This document shows positions 22,805 to 34,989 of a stretch of DNA of 64,000 nucleotides, one piece after another. The translations under genes were made by a program, and so were the position numbers. The notes beneath the pieces were generated by a model. That model did not search any database. It was not told the origin of the DNA and saw only the letters and a list, made by a program, of their open reading frames with translations. The DNA is from Entonaema liquescens (taxonomy: Eukaryota; Ascomycota; Sordariomycetes; Xylariales; Xylariaceae). Numbering within the stretch: the first letter of the stretch is position 1; each line of letters opens with the position of its first letter. The DNA lies in NCBI GenBank assembly GCA_902805475.1, contig CADCSX010000011.1:491001-555000 (forward strand). The letters run 5' to 3'.

Positions 22805-25800
22805 CTAAAGGAAAGGACACCAACCAATATACATAGCTGACAGGTTCTTCGGATTGACGGCCTGCTTGATCAGCTCTTCCACCTGTCCTTCTACCCCGAG
22901 CGGTATGCTCTCGTCCGGTAGTAAACCCCTAACTTTCCTCTTAATACTATCTACCACGCTCTGAGGATTGAGCTTGACCACCTCGTTCTTCTTACGCTTG
23001 TCCCGCTGTAAATCTAACGTCGGGTCATAGATGAAGGCTTCTAAAATCGTCATCAACGTCTCCTCTTGCTGTCGAAGAATGCTCAGCGTCAGCTCTGAGC
23101 ATTGTCTGAATGGGCCCTCGTATCCGTAAATTCCCATTGCAGCCACCATATTGTGCGTCAAGCGGAATGGTACCCGTTCGGGCTGCGCAAAGGTAAGGCC
23201 CTTATCGAAAAGACAGTTGAAATCAACATGGAACACTCCGCCATTGCCTTCTTCTAGGAGCACGTTCTCGCCGTGTCGGTCGCCAAGTCCTAGGATAGTG
23301 CCGACCATCGACATAACAGCGCACGATCTTGTATACCTGAGTCGAGCCGCGAACCAGGCCGAAGGGTTCGGGAATTGCGCAATAAACCAGTTAGGAAGTA
23401 CAGGTGGGAACATTCCTATGATTGTCTCCGAGAAGATCTTGGTGTTCTTGTCTCCCGAAGCGGCATCTTTCATCATTTGTGCCAGGTGCTGGTAGTTGGG
23501 GACAATGCCGCGAGACCGGTAAATGGCGAGGAGAATATCCCGGAGTGTTTTGAGCCCGTCAACCCATTCGATAATACCGCACTCCTCATTGAGCGGAGTC
23601 ACGGCGTAGGTTTTAATGTACAATTGTCTCCTACTAGATTCTGCATCTCGCTTCAGCGATCGGTTGATCATGCTATTGAATTCCATTAACCGTTGATCAG
23701 TCCGAAGATCGTCCTTCGGTTTAATGAGTAGTCCATAATTTACTCCGTTCGATCCGCGAGCCGTAAGCTTTCGGGGTTTTGCTAGAGAACCCAACACTAA
23801 CACCTCATCTAGGAACGATTGGATAGAAATGACATCTCGCGAGAACGCTTTATGTTTTTTAACATTATCCGTGAGCGTAGGTAATGTAGCCGTGAGACAA
23901 GTCTCGATCGGGACGACAAGGGGACACGGCGTGCATTTATGATTGAAATTCAGATCCCGGGTGATGCTGGCCACTGTCGTCCTATTGCTTTGAAAATCAC
24001 CATTATTACAAGCCATAAGTAGCTGCTCTGCCAACTTCTCGCCCATGCGTAGTAAGGCTTTCAGATCAAAGGCGCCGCTCTCTACCTTCTTACTTTTACT
24101 CTTAAGCTTTTGTAACATCTGCTGACCGCGTGTTCTCCGTTCAGACGTCGCTTGCCGAGATGTCATGACGGCAAACAAACTCCATAGTGCTTGTCTTGGA
24201 TGGGCCTCAACAACTCTCAGTATGATTTCCTCGAGTATCATGAATACTTCCATATTAGGATGGGCGATACGAGCCACTAGTTGAGGTAGAGTCGTATAGA
24301 ATATGTACGCAGGCAGCCGTTGAATAGATTTAAAGAGATACTTGTGTAGTGACTCGAGTTGCGTTTTGCGACGATGATGAAGCTCTTTGGAAAGCGATAT
24401 CTTGCCTTCTGGTGCTTTATCGACCTGGGCGCCCATCTCAAGCCATAGGGTCAAAACCCGGGGAAGGGTCTGATAGAGGTATTTGACACCGTAGTTTAAC
24501 GATCTGATGTAATTTTCGATTACGAGCTTAGCCGTTTCCCCGGTTAGATATTCATCACTTTGATCATCCGGTTTTAGCGCCTTTTCAGATTCGAGAACTT
24601 TTTTATAATGCCGGCCGAGGTAATAGTGACCCTTCTCCCATGTTCCATAGATCTTGGGCACGTTTCGATAATGCTCCCGCAGCGCAGAAGCATGTGTCTG
24701 GCCTGCACTGTCGAGCCACTTCGCCAGAAGCAATTGGGCACGTGCAGTCAACATACTTTGCTGTGACTCAAGATTCTTCTCGGATGATTCATGTTCAGTA
24801 AAGCTGTAGCTGGTAAAGGCTTGACTATCAATAGCTCCTTTAAGCGTTTGGATTGCTTTTCTATTGTGGCCTTCTTTCCACAAGAGCCGAGCGTTTTCGA
24901 TGGTCGCGGAGTTATCACCAAGCTGCGAAGCATGGAGTACCGCATTGAAGGACTGGTGCATGGAATTGGTCTTTCTCGCAAGCCGAGCACTTGATAGCCA
25001 TAGTGCTGAGATATCTAGATCACTGAACCTCGACCTATTTTAAATTAGCTTTCGAACATAAGGCCGGTTGTGTAATTCGTGGAGACCTACCCCATCAGTT
25101 TCATAGCCGCGCGTCGGATACTAAGTACGTATTGTTTATCATTGACATAAGATCCCAGAACCTCAAGACGTCGGCCCAGGGTTTTGAGTACTTCCTGAGG
25201 GTGTTGATTACCATCATTATTAATACCAGCGATTAGTTCTAGATCCGTTAGAACATGACATTTCAGCATAGGTTCGTGACACGCTTGTAAGGATGACGTG
25301 ACTGAGTAGTTCATGGAAGCATTAACTCTGTCTCTGAGCACTTTCATCTGGTCGACGAAGCCTTCGGTTCGTCCTCGTTTCAGGCAGAGAAGAGCTTGGG
25401 CGATCGATACGTTGAAATTTTCCGTGAGATCTCCTTGATACTTCCTGATGAATTTCTCCATTGTCTGCCATCTTCCAGTCGCCCAGGACGCTTCCACGGC
25501 GTACGGTACTATCCGATTGATTGTCGTGATAGCGGTGTGCTTCTCGATACCTTCAACATAATTAAGTAGAACGTCTAAAGTGCTTGTTAGTTAACGGCCT
25601 GAAGTATATAGAGGAAGCAGCTCACCGTGTTGCCCTGATTCTTTAAGACAAGTCAAGAGGTCAATCTGCACGTCTACATTGTCAGGGTCTTCAGCCAGCT
25701 TGATTTCATACCAAGTCTGTGCTGCTGCCCATCTGCCGGCTTTCCGATGGCTTCGGACCTGTTGATTGATATCAAGTACGTGTAGATGTGCCGATATTCC

Positions 25801-28800
25801 CTCTAGGCCGTCAGGTTCGTCTATTTGCGTATATATGTCTTGCAAACGTTGCAGGAACCGCTCTCTCTCTTCGGTGCCCCTCTTTTCCTCGTCGACCTGG
25901 CGGATGTGTTGTTCCAAATGGAACAATGCTCGAGCATAGGCTTTGCAATCCACTGCACGCTTCGATATCAACTCGGCAGGGATGGAATCCAGGATTTTCT
26001 GCACTTTATCCATAGCAGCATGATCACGCGGATTAAGACTAGTTGAACCCCTCTTGAGCTGTAACCAGCGCATACCATAATCAATAAAGCGGAATACAGC
26101 CTATTGTAGTCAGTACTAGTGTCGTGAAGCAGATGTATTCAAAGCTTACCTCGCAGTACAACTTTTGGTTTTCCCTTTCTTCGTACGTGGCATTATTTGG
26201 AACTTCATGTTGGAGGACGTTGAGGAGTTCATTCAGTACATTTAATCGTTCTTCATCCGTTGTATCTTCGCCGACGATATTGTGAAGAACTACATAAGGG
26301 AAAAGAAACTCCGCCGTTGATAAATCCTTGATCCGAATCACCCGACATAAGGGTTCAAATATGAGTTGAGCAAACGGAGCTTGCGGTTTACGCATAAGAT
26401 CGAGAGTGAAGTTTCGCATCCAATTAGCGTATCTTGTTTTACCGGGACGAAAGATAGGGTATTCTGTCTTCTGCGGCACCATTGGCTGGACAACGTATCT
26501 TGACGTCATGAAAGGGATCAAGACCTCCCGAGCATTTTCGGACATCGATAGCCATCTGCGGTAAATGGGTGCTGCCTCCCGAGAACCTTGCATCGCTACA
26601 GCAGCCCTGATATCGGACCGGTCGAGTAGCTCTTGCATGGCGTAGGAGAGGAATCCTTGAAGATTGGTATCCGTTGCGGAAAGAAATGACTTTACCAGAA
26701 CCTCCTCTAGTATATATATAACAAAATCTGTTGTCTCGCCTGCATGCTCAAAATTGCTTTTAACGACAATCTGCCTCTCAGCGCGGACTGTCTCCACGCG
26801 ATTTGGGTCCAAACAACCTATTAGACCTATGCATCGGGTGCAGAGATCGCTGATTTCACCGTGTACGCCATTATACCGCGATGAGCAATCGAGAAGCGAG
26901 CGGGCGAGAATAGGTACGACGGAGTCAGGCTGCTCACTAACGGCGGACGCCTGCAAATAGTCCTGTTGCCTTTGTAGATAGGATACGAGCTCCCTCAACG
27001 CCAGTAATACCACGCCGTCATTCTCATGGCGGATTCTTTCTGCAAGCAGCGAGAAAGCCGTCCTGCTATCAACAGGCTGGCGAAGTTTACTGAGCTGAGC
27101 TTCGATATCTGACAGATCGCTGATATGACTAAACGATGGAAGTTTGCTGATCATCGCTTCCAATACCGCAGTCTCTTTTTCTAATAACTGCTCGACTAGA
27201 TTCCGAGTCAGTCCCTGGGTTGCTTCATCGAATGAAGACCAGTAATGGCTTATAAGGAAAAACGTCGTTTCGATAAGTGCCTCAACATCCTCTTCTTCTA
27301 AGTGAATAAGCATTGCAGCCCAACAAGAAAATGCAGCAGAACGAAGTTCATCGTAAAACATCACAGCTTGAAGACAAGCAGATATCTATTCTGAAGTCAG
27401 CGTTTACTAAGTGCGAGGGTAAAAAACAATATTACCTGCGGACGAGCAATACGTATATACCGTTTGCCGATTCGAATCATCTCTTCCATCGCCCTTATGT
27501 ACCGTTTGCGCTCCTGTGTTGGCGTTCGCATAGGTACGTCGTTGATGACTTGGGTCAATCCAGCCATGAGAGCCAGTGCATATCTCTGCAAAAAGGGGCC
27601 TGATGCGTGGACTTTTTTCTGTTTTAACTCCCCACTTCCCGCTAGCATCATGCTTGCCACTTTATTCAAAGCAATACGGATCTATAGGTTCGATTAGTCA
27701 AGTTTTATAATGACCCGTGGTAATACAAGATTCTTACATGAGGTCTGCGGTCTTCTTCGGAATCGCCTGCGGCTTTTAGTAGTTCCAAGGTAGTCCCGAT
27801 AGGTTCTATTCGAAGCAACTCCAGAAGGCCACCTGATTTGTTGAGATGGGGTGATATATGTCCTAGTAGCTCCATACAAAATTGCTGGATATCAGTCGCT
27901 TCTTGCGTCAGTAGAAGAGCCAGTATTGGTCCTAGGTTGGCCTCATCCAGACACGGCTGCCAAACCTCTTTTTCGTTTCGAGCTTCGGCGATCTTTTGAA
28001 TGACATCCCGCTTCTTAGTAAGTACCAGCCATGGCAAAGCATACTTTTGTATGTACAATAGCAGCTCCACTACGCTCATATCTAGGAGTTCTGCTAGTAG
28101 CCTTGTTAGTTTAGGGCGGGTGGTGAGATCCTTGGTCGCCGAGAAGGCAAGATATCTCCAAAATGGTTCAAATAATTGTCGAACGGCCATGCCTCGGGAG
28201 CGAGCGAGCTTTACTATCTGCGTAGAGTAAGAGACCTGACAAATAAGTACTTATAACCGGGCACTCGTACCTCAGAAAATGCTGCAGCGGAGATAATCAT
28301 GCTCTCATGTCCCAAATAATCAACCAACTTCACCAACACAAGGTTCAGCTGATCCTCGTATATAACACTAAGATAAAGGTTGAGTATTCATTCGGAAAAC
28401 GGTATGCGTATTATGCACTTACCTTCCGACTTGAGACCAAGCTAAAATACAGGTCTCTGTAAGCTGAGGCACGTCTTGGTCCGAAAGAGACCGAAGTATA
28501 TTGAGAATATTTGCGCAGTTCCTTTGTACCACTTTCGACATGACGTCCCGACGACTTGGTATAGATAAGAAAACAGCGATGGTTCGCCTAAACCCGTTAG
28601 ATAACACTGAGAAATACACTTAAAAATTACTCACCCAGCAGCGATACGAAGTTCTCTGACGGAGCTCTGAAGTGACTTCAAACACCATTGTGCAGTTGTA
28701 GAAACCTCTATATCTAGAAAGCCTGAATCTGTACTGTGCTTTGCGATGCGTCTCACAGCAGTCATCGCGGTCACACGTGGTTTGTGAGATTCAAGGAAGC

Positions 28801-30740
28801 CTGGAAGTTGCACTAACGAAGCAAATATGCCCTGAACTGCTTGCTTGGCGACGAGATCGGGATAAAATGCTTTTTCATGTGGTGGTTGGAAAGTCTGACA
28901 ATGGCGACAGTCGAGTCTCATGAACTTATCGCCTCCCCTCTCGTGTACGGAAAGGGTGTCATCCGCAGCACAACAAACGTAGCCGAGGAGGTCGATAATT
29001 TGGCACAGCTCGGATTCGGATAGTTCTTGAAATCGAGACCTGTTATGGTGAGTAATGCATTATCGGCGATACATATAGCTAGTGAATAAACATACTCTAA
29101 GATGGGTTTCAAGTCTACGAGATTTGGCATAGGCTCTCTCCCAAGTAAATGCCATAGCCGAGTGGTTAGCTTTGACAGCGAATCAGCCGAGACTTTTCTT
29201 CGTTTCGACTGGCGCTCAGAGTCTGTAGCATCTGCAACCTCTATGTTCACTTCATTAACCTGCTGGCGGAGTCTCTCGTCGGAAAATTGGTCGATCTGTG
29301 CCACAATCCCTAATGAGGTAGATAGAGGAGCAGTAGCAATCTTTCGGAGCAGCTCTAAACATCTCTATATAGGGTTTAGCAACTTCTCTTCCGAATTTAG
29401 GTTATGACTTACCCATAAATCGGTACCAGAGACATTAGCCTCGTTACCTAATATCAGCTTCTCAAGCGCTGGTATTAGCTGCGAGGTGACGAGTCGCGAT
29501 AATGGTTCGGAACGCAGAGAAACTTTGGCCACCATGCCAAGTGACCTGCAGAGTAATTTGGATTCAGAGTTTTCTGTCCCATTAATTGCAAGCCTGCCCA
29601 AGGAATGATTTGACATCTCTATGCATAAGAGGACGAGTAGCGTCGATGTCTTCAGCTGAATACAGGCATCAAAGTCACTGGTGGTTTCGGCGATTGCAAG
29701 GAACTGCAGTGCGTTTTCCAAAAGAGTGGGTAGGGCAGGAGGAGATATATAATGCCATTGAAGCTGTGTGCCGTGGAGTTGAAGATAAGCATCGAACAGC
29801 CAAGGAATATACTCCTGGAAACTGGACATGATGTCAAATTCAGCATTTCGTTGCATTAAAGGTATTGACATGATGGATAGAAGACAAGAGGCATGCTGTA
29901 AGCCCTGCGATGCAGATGATATAGCGTATGTACATTGCTGTTGAAGCAGGGTCAGGTCTCCAGCGGCGGTAGAGATGAGAAACGGTTCAGGGGGTAATTT
30001 TAAGTGTATAGGGAAGTCTCGGTTTGTTGATTGCGATTTGACCCCCTTGAAATGTTCGATTATAGCTGCATGATTTATCAGCTGAGACCATCTCTACGAA
30101 ATCAAAGCAGCTACACGCCTACCATTGAAGCAGAGTTTAATATATGTAAGGAGTTGTGGTAAGACAGGCCACAGAGCCCCAATATGGGAGGCAGTAAAGA
30201 GAATTTCACGAAAGAATAGCTCTATTTCGCCTCGTAGATCGGCGCAATGGTTGTTCCCAAGCATTCTTAAGACCTTTGGGAAGATCCATATCCACAAGGG
30301 TTCGTTTCCTCTGAAAAGGAACGAAGATGGGTCGGATTTGGCAGTGAGGACTTCCGGGGTTTCCCTAATAGTAATCCTCAAGAAGTTCACAGCCTTTAAT
30401 GCATCTGCGCGTAACTTGACTTTGTCGCCAAAGGGATCATCCCATCCGAGGCCTTCTAAGACAACCCGAGTATAGACATAGATCAACATGTGATTATGTT
30501 CCATTCGCTCTTTGGCGTTCTCAATAGGTCAGGCTGATTCTTGACGTCTTCAATAATACTGAAGAATCCCTTCAGCTCTGCTTTCTCATCTGGTCGAGAA
30601 GATCGCGTCGTAGTAGATATATTCTCCACCAGTTGCGCCGCAAGAGTCGATGGTGGCGGGCCGCTATTACTATTCACGAAGCCATTGATAAGACTCTCCC
30701 GGCCATTCGGACCAGCTCTTCCATGAGATGTAGGAGCCAT
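22805..30740 (-). CDS. uvsB: ATR/Mec1/UvsB-type DNA-damage checkpoint PI3K-like kinase
   Basis: Apical checkpoint kinase that senses RPA-coated single-stranded DNA with its Ddc2/LCD1 partner and triggers replication-stress responses. I read eleven exons: 30740-29413, 29364-29096, 29039-28635, 28587-28423, 28367-28271, 28217-27738, 27681-27436, 27385-26150, 26100-25626, 25574-25091 and 25034-22805. With one added base the sum is 7416 nt, 2471 residues, normal for the family. HEAT repeats fill the first part, FAT the middle, and the last exon holds the kinase (catalytic GLGDRHGENVL, metal site HVDFNCLFDKG) and FATC ending AMYIGWCPFL. Two defects lie in exon 1: a frame break at the AAA 30511-30513, and an in-frame TAG at 30094-30096 inside otherwise continuous coding. 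No credible intron removes that stop. The start ATG at 30740 opens a family-like N-terminus. Confidence 0.93.
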
Positions 30741-31114
30741 ATCGTTGATATCATTACCCGAAGTCAGTCAGAGCCAAGATTGAGGGAAGACCGGGTTTGC
30801 GTATCGGAAGTTGGAGACGCGTTGAGCGCGAATTTAGTCGTCGCGATAGCACGTGATTTAAATTTGAGTTGAAGTCTTATCATCTTATCATCACGAAACA
30901 AACACTTAAGGCGGGGTCCACAAGTACTTGGTACTACCTGCCTTATCTTATCCGCGAGTAGATGTACCTCGGTACCTAATCCAGCAACAGCGCATTTTAC
31001 ATTTTGAAATTGATGTCATGCCACTTGTTTCTGCACAGCTTCACAACTACAACCAAAACCTCCACCTTCGCATCCAACGTCGTTCTCCCATTATACGAAT
31101 TCCCCCCGTCTAAA
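30741..31114. promoter_or_regulatory. Divergent promoter region, uvsB / cox16
   Basis: These 374 bp separate two head-to-head starts. A CACGTGA E-box-like word lies at 30850-30856, a possible bHLH site of the kind found upstream of respiratory genes. Its use is inferred only. Confidence 0.45.
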
Positions 31115-31542
31115 ATGACAGTATTTCAAGCTAAGAAGTATCGGAGTGCTGCCGATGCTGGCACGTTTGCTGCGAAATATCGTGCTATGATGGCGAAACA
31201 CCCATTCTTGCTATTTGGATTACCATTTATGTCTGTAATAGTTGCTGGATCCTTTGTTCTAACGCCTGCCACGGCTGTGCGATACGAGAAGCATGACCGT
31301 CGAGTTAGGCAAATGACAAAAGAAGAAGAATTAGGAGTCGGAAAGTCAGGACGAAGAGTGAATATCAAAGATGAATATTACGTTAGTTATCCCTACGAAT
31401 ACTTAGCCCTTCTTGATTCTGTATTTCCAATGGATTGTCCTAACATAGAATACGTATATAGAGACTCGCCGCGAAAGATATAGACAACTGGGAGCAGAAG
31501 CGTGTTAAGAGACTTCCTGGTGAGCACGACGGTGTGTTATAA
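31115..31542 (+). CDS. cox16: Cytochrome c oxidase assembly protein COX16
   Basis: Small inner mitochondrial membrane protein required for Cox2 maturation and complex IV assembly. Two exons, 31115-31381 and 31462-31542, give 115 residues. There is a basic N-terminus (FQAKKYRSAADAGTFAAKYR), a single membrane helix (HPFLLFGLPFMSVIVAGSFVL), a conserved basic stretch (RYEKHDRRVRQMTKEEEL), and the family C-terminus DEYYRLAAKDIDNWEQKRV ending LPGEHDGVL. Length and all landmarks match the family. The upstream in-frame codons lack a better start. Confidence 0.95.
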
Positions 31543-34350
31543 GTAATTTCGACAATTGGTTCAAACGAGACTACTTCAACCCCGAACTCAACATCAAAAT
31601 ACTTCAAAAAGGAATATGAATTGGCACCTGAATCAGACACAATCAATGGTCCATATATCACGGGGATAACTTGACGCCAAATCCTCAGATCCGATTAACG
31701 GGTTACATACGTACCTCATTATTAATTCCGACGAAGTGCCCGTAGCATCTGTAGCATGATTACGTCTACTAAGGGCCAGTGTTTCGTGCAATTACCCAAT
31801 TGCTACAACAGCGGCTCAAGGTGACTTCCTTGATCCTTGAAGCTTCAAGCGTTATCTTAATTTAGGCCGATGCATCAAGCTTTACACCGCGCAGGATTCC
31901 GCGACTCATCCCAAAAATCAACATTCGGGGAAGATAGCTTAGGCCGACGCCCGGATAATATAGTCGGCGGGACCTAATCGAATGATTACTTGTTAAAAAG
32001 TCAGTCAAATCAGCTCTACATGATGAGACTTTCCTACTCTCTACCACCGTCGCAATAGGACTTAGAAGAGGGGTAACTTGATCTACAAAGGTCACTTACG
32101 TTTGAAAACGTTACGAAACATGTCTAGTGTATTCAGCCCTTTCGATGCATTCCAGTCATAGTACACAATAGGCACATAATCTTAATTACTCGCCTTTTAC
32201 CAGGAGTCATCATCGACATAGCTTCTCTCAACTTTCACTCCACACTTGATTGATTACCTGGTTAGTCATTACTATCAATCCTAAAGGTTTATAGACAATA
32301 CAACCTTCAGCTAGACCGTAACCTAAACTACGATTCATAGACATGAATATTAGAACATCCCAAACATTCTAATCTTCGTGGTAGCTAACTCCGTTTATTA
32401 GCCTTCGCCCCATCCAACCAGGCATCTACCCATTGGTTTAGTTCACAATTGGGTTTATACTTGGAAATCCCAAGAAGCTTTCATCCCGGTCAATATGGAT
32501 GGGTTGGAGTCATCCCAAAGTCTGAATCGCACCCTCATACAACACACGACCTTATAAGACACATGATTACGTAGGCAGAATCACCGGTTAAGAATCCAAC
32601 AACTATTCAGGATCCAAGGATTAATCCCCACAGGCTTACTACATGCCAACCGGGCCAAGATGAACAAGCAAAGGAGCCGTCAAACCTATTGTTAGGCTGG
32701 CCCGGAGCTTTTCGGTATTGGCTTCACCGAATTTTCGCGCGAAACTCTAATGACATCGCCCAAGTTGCCATCGAAAGCCCAAGAAAAGGGGGGAGAAGGC
32801 TCATGAAAAGTTCCCCTGACTAGCGCGCACAAATTCTAATCTGAAAGCTGTCGCGCGATTGGACACGATTAAGCTGGCTGGTTTCTACGCTATCGAGATG
32901 TCTCCAGTAGAAACAAGCTGAGAACTAATGAACGGTTAGGTGACATCAGCACGAGCTCACTCATATTCAGCCGCGCACATAAAGTTTTTTTCCCTTCTTT
33001 TCATCGGAGCGTCGTTCAGTAAGCGCTGGACTTGACGTAACACCTCAGGTATGCTGTCTTTTCCCGAAAGCCGTGTGGTCAACGCGATTTTACATTTCAC
33101 TCTCCACCGCCATTTATAAGCCTTGGCAAACGAAGTCCTAAGGAAGATATAATTAATTTTTGTCGAATATTGTCGCCAATGAGGTTCGAGACGTTGCTTA
33201 AAGCCAATATCAAGCTATAGATAGTTCAGACGAGATGGGAAAAGTTTGGTGCTATCAAACGCCGGCAGCAGTTAGATTAATAGAGTTCTATGCTGAACCG
33301 GTTCTTGAACATCCCCACATCGTCCACCTAAAAGCAGGCTAAAGTTGCAATGGGTGATGCGCCATCGAGGATCTGCAAGATCATCCAGACTGATGGGATC
33401 ATAAGTACGACATGGGTAGGGAGATAGCCTTGCAGGACCCCTCGCTTACCACGGCAATACGATGGGTAATACGAAGAAGTGTAACGAGAAACGGACAATA
33501 ACTTCACTTCTATACCTCGGCGACAAGAATTAAGCACTTTGCAGCCTGATTTAGTATACAACACGAAGAAGAGAACGATTCGTGTTCATAGCATTCCTTC
33601 TATTTTTCTTCCCTTCTCCATTTAATCCATCCCTCTTCTCCCCGTACATCTGCCAAGGTTCGACCGGGCTTCTGAGACAAGCGATCCCATGATTGGCGGG
33701 ACTATGACGGATGCGATAGAATGGCGGCCACACGCCGCTATTGATCAATGACGCATTCGGTCCACACACACCATCAGGAAGCTAAGCCAAGGAAGAATCG
33801 TAATGGTCTTGTGTACCGGTCTCGTGGGTAATAAGCTTTTTTCACTATACTCGCCTCTAGACTCATCCAAAAGTACATCCAATAATCCATAGCGAGAATA
33901 GTAAGACTTCCTGGCTGACTCGGGATCCACCGTCTGCATTCTTTCGCAAGCGTAGAAGGAATCAAGCTAGCTGCAAGGTACCAAATCTCCTCTTTTCTCT
34001 TCACCGGATCTTCAGGGACGATCTGGATGGATCATGTAATGGCTATTAAAATATCACACCCTCCTGCGCCCCGGATCCCATCCTTCGAGCTGAAAAAAAG
34101 CGAAGCTTAGCTTTCCAACATAACATAACATACAGCTCGACTCCTCGGGAATCTCCAACTATCAGCTCAAGCAGGTGATATATACTGTGCAACCAAACAT
34201 AAGCCTCGTCGCTTACCCATGACATTCGACTACGAGACGCAGTAGTATCTCATCTTTCCATTCTTACACTCATTCGTGCTTCATATTGAGGAGAGCATAC
34301 TATACCTTCTATCATATCTCTACCTACATTGCCTCCACACAACAGTCACA
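31543..34350. other. Gene-free 2.8 kb stretch
   Basis: No frame with family sequence is visible on either strand. Only the last few hundred bases are likely promoter for the gene that follows. No transposon ends or tandem repeats stand out. Confidence 0.4.
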
Positions 34351-34989
34351 ATGCGAGGCATAAACAAGTCAACACTCTTTCACAAGAAATCTAAGAGCAG
34401 CCTTCAAGGCAGGAAGGACAGCATTGAAGAGCACTCTACCTCTCATGCACGGAAATGGAGTACATCAAGCACCATCTCGACAGCAAGCAGCTCTCCCGAT
34501 GCTAAACTGTACGACCCGTTGTCGTTACATCCACCCCTAAGTCTCAACACATCACCAAACATTATCCCGGAGTACGAGGAGGCGCGGTACGACGAGGAAG
34601 AAGAACGGGAACGTCGATTTTTGGAACGGAGGCCGCAACACCCCGCAGAGCACATGGAAAATGCAGCTGAATACTCACCCTTAAAGGACCGCAACTGCTT
34701 TTTTGTTCGGCCAACCAGTGGCCGCCCCTATGTCTATGATCAGAGTGTTCAATGGCCGCTTAAAGACTGGCAGACTATCCCGCCAGGACTAGCTGAGCTC
34801 GATTCTTCTTCTTCAACAGCTTCATCACCTACCCAGCACTCCAACCACCGGCGGCGGCCGACGGATTGGATGAACGAGAGAGATGCCCTATTTAAGCGCG
34901 GCGACTGGAAGCGCAGGGGCATAGTGTTCCACCTCGACTCGAACGAGGAAGGGGAACAAGAACAGCACTTCGAGCTACCCGAATGTTAA
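34351..34989 (+). CDS. Uncharacterised Ser- and Glu-rich protein
   Basis: Single-exon frame of 212 residues. The start is the ATG at 34351, preceded by CACA; longer versions need a GTG codon. I do not recognise the family. Visible features are a basic, Ser-rich N-terminus (KSTLFHKKSKSSLQGRK), a Ser/Thr patch, a strongly charged segment (YDEEEERERRFLERRPQ), and a compact aromatic core (NCFFVRPTSGRPYVYDQSVQWPLKDW) that looks conserved in style. The end is Glu-rich. No signal peptide or membrane helix is seen. The core could be a short conserved motif with disordered flanks. Coding status rests on frame length, codon pattern and the structured core. Confidence 0.6.
   Translation: MRGINKSTLFHKKSKSSLQGRKDSIEEHSTSHARKWSTSSTISTASSSPDAKLYDPLSLHPPLSLNTSPNIIPEYEEARYDEEEERERRFLERRPQHPAEHMENAAEYSPLKDRNCFFVRPTSGRPYVYDQSVQWPLKDWQTIPPGLAELDSSSSTASSPTQHSNHRRRPTDWMNERDALFKRGDWKRRGIVFHLDSNEEGEQEQHFELPEC

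Noticed and set aside
29148..29175. A-box-like TAGCCGAGTGGTTAG on the + strand
   Set aside because: It lies inside conserved coding sequence of the ATR-type kinase and no cloverleaf follows.
33328..34004. Several minus-strand frames of 60-80 codons
   Set aside because: They overlap each other in different frames and contain no domain-like sequence.
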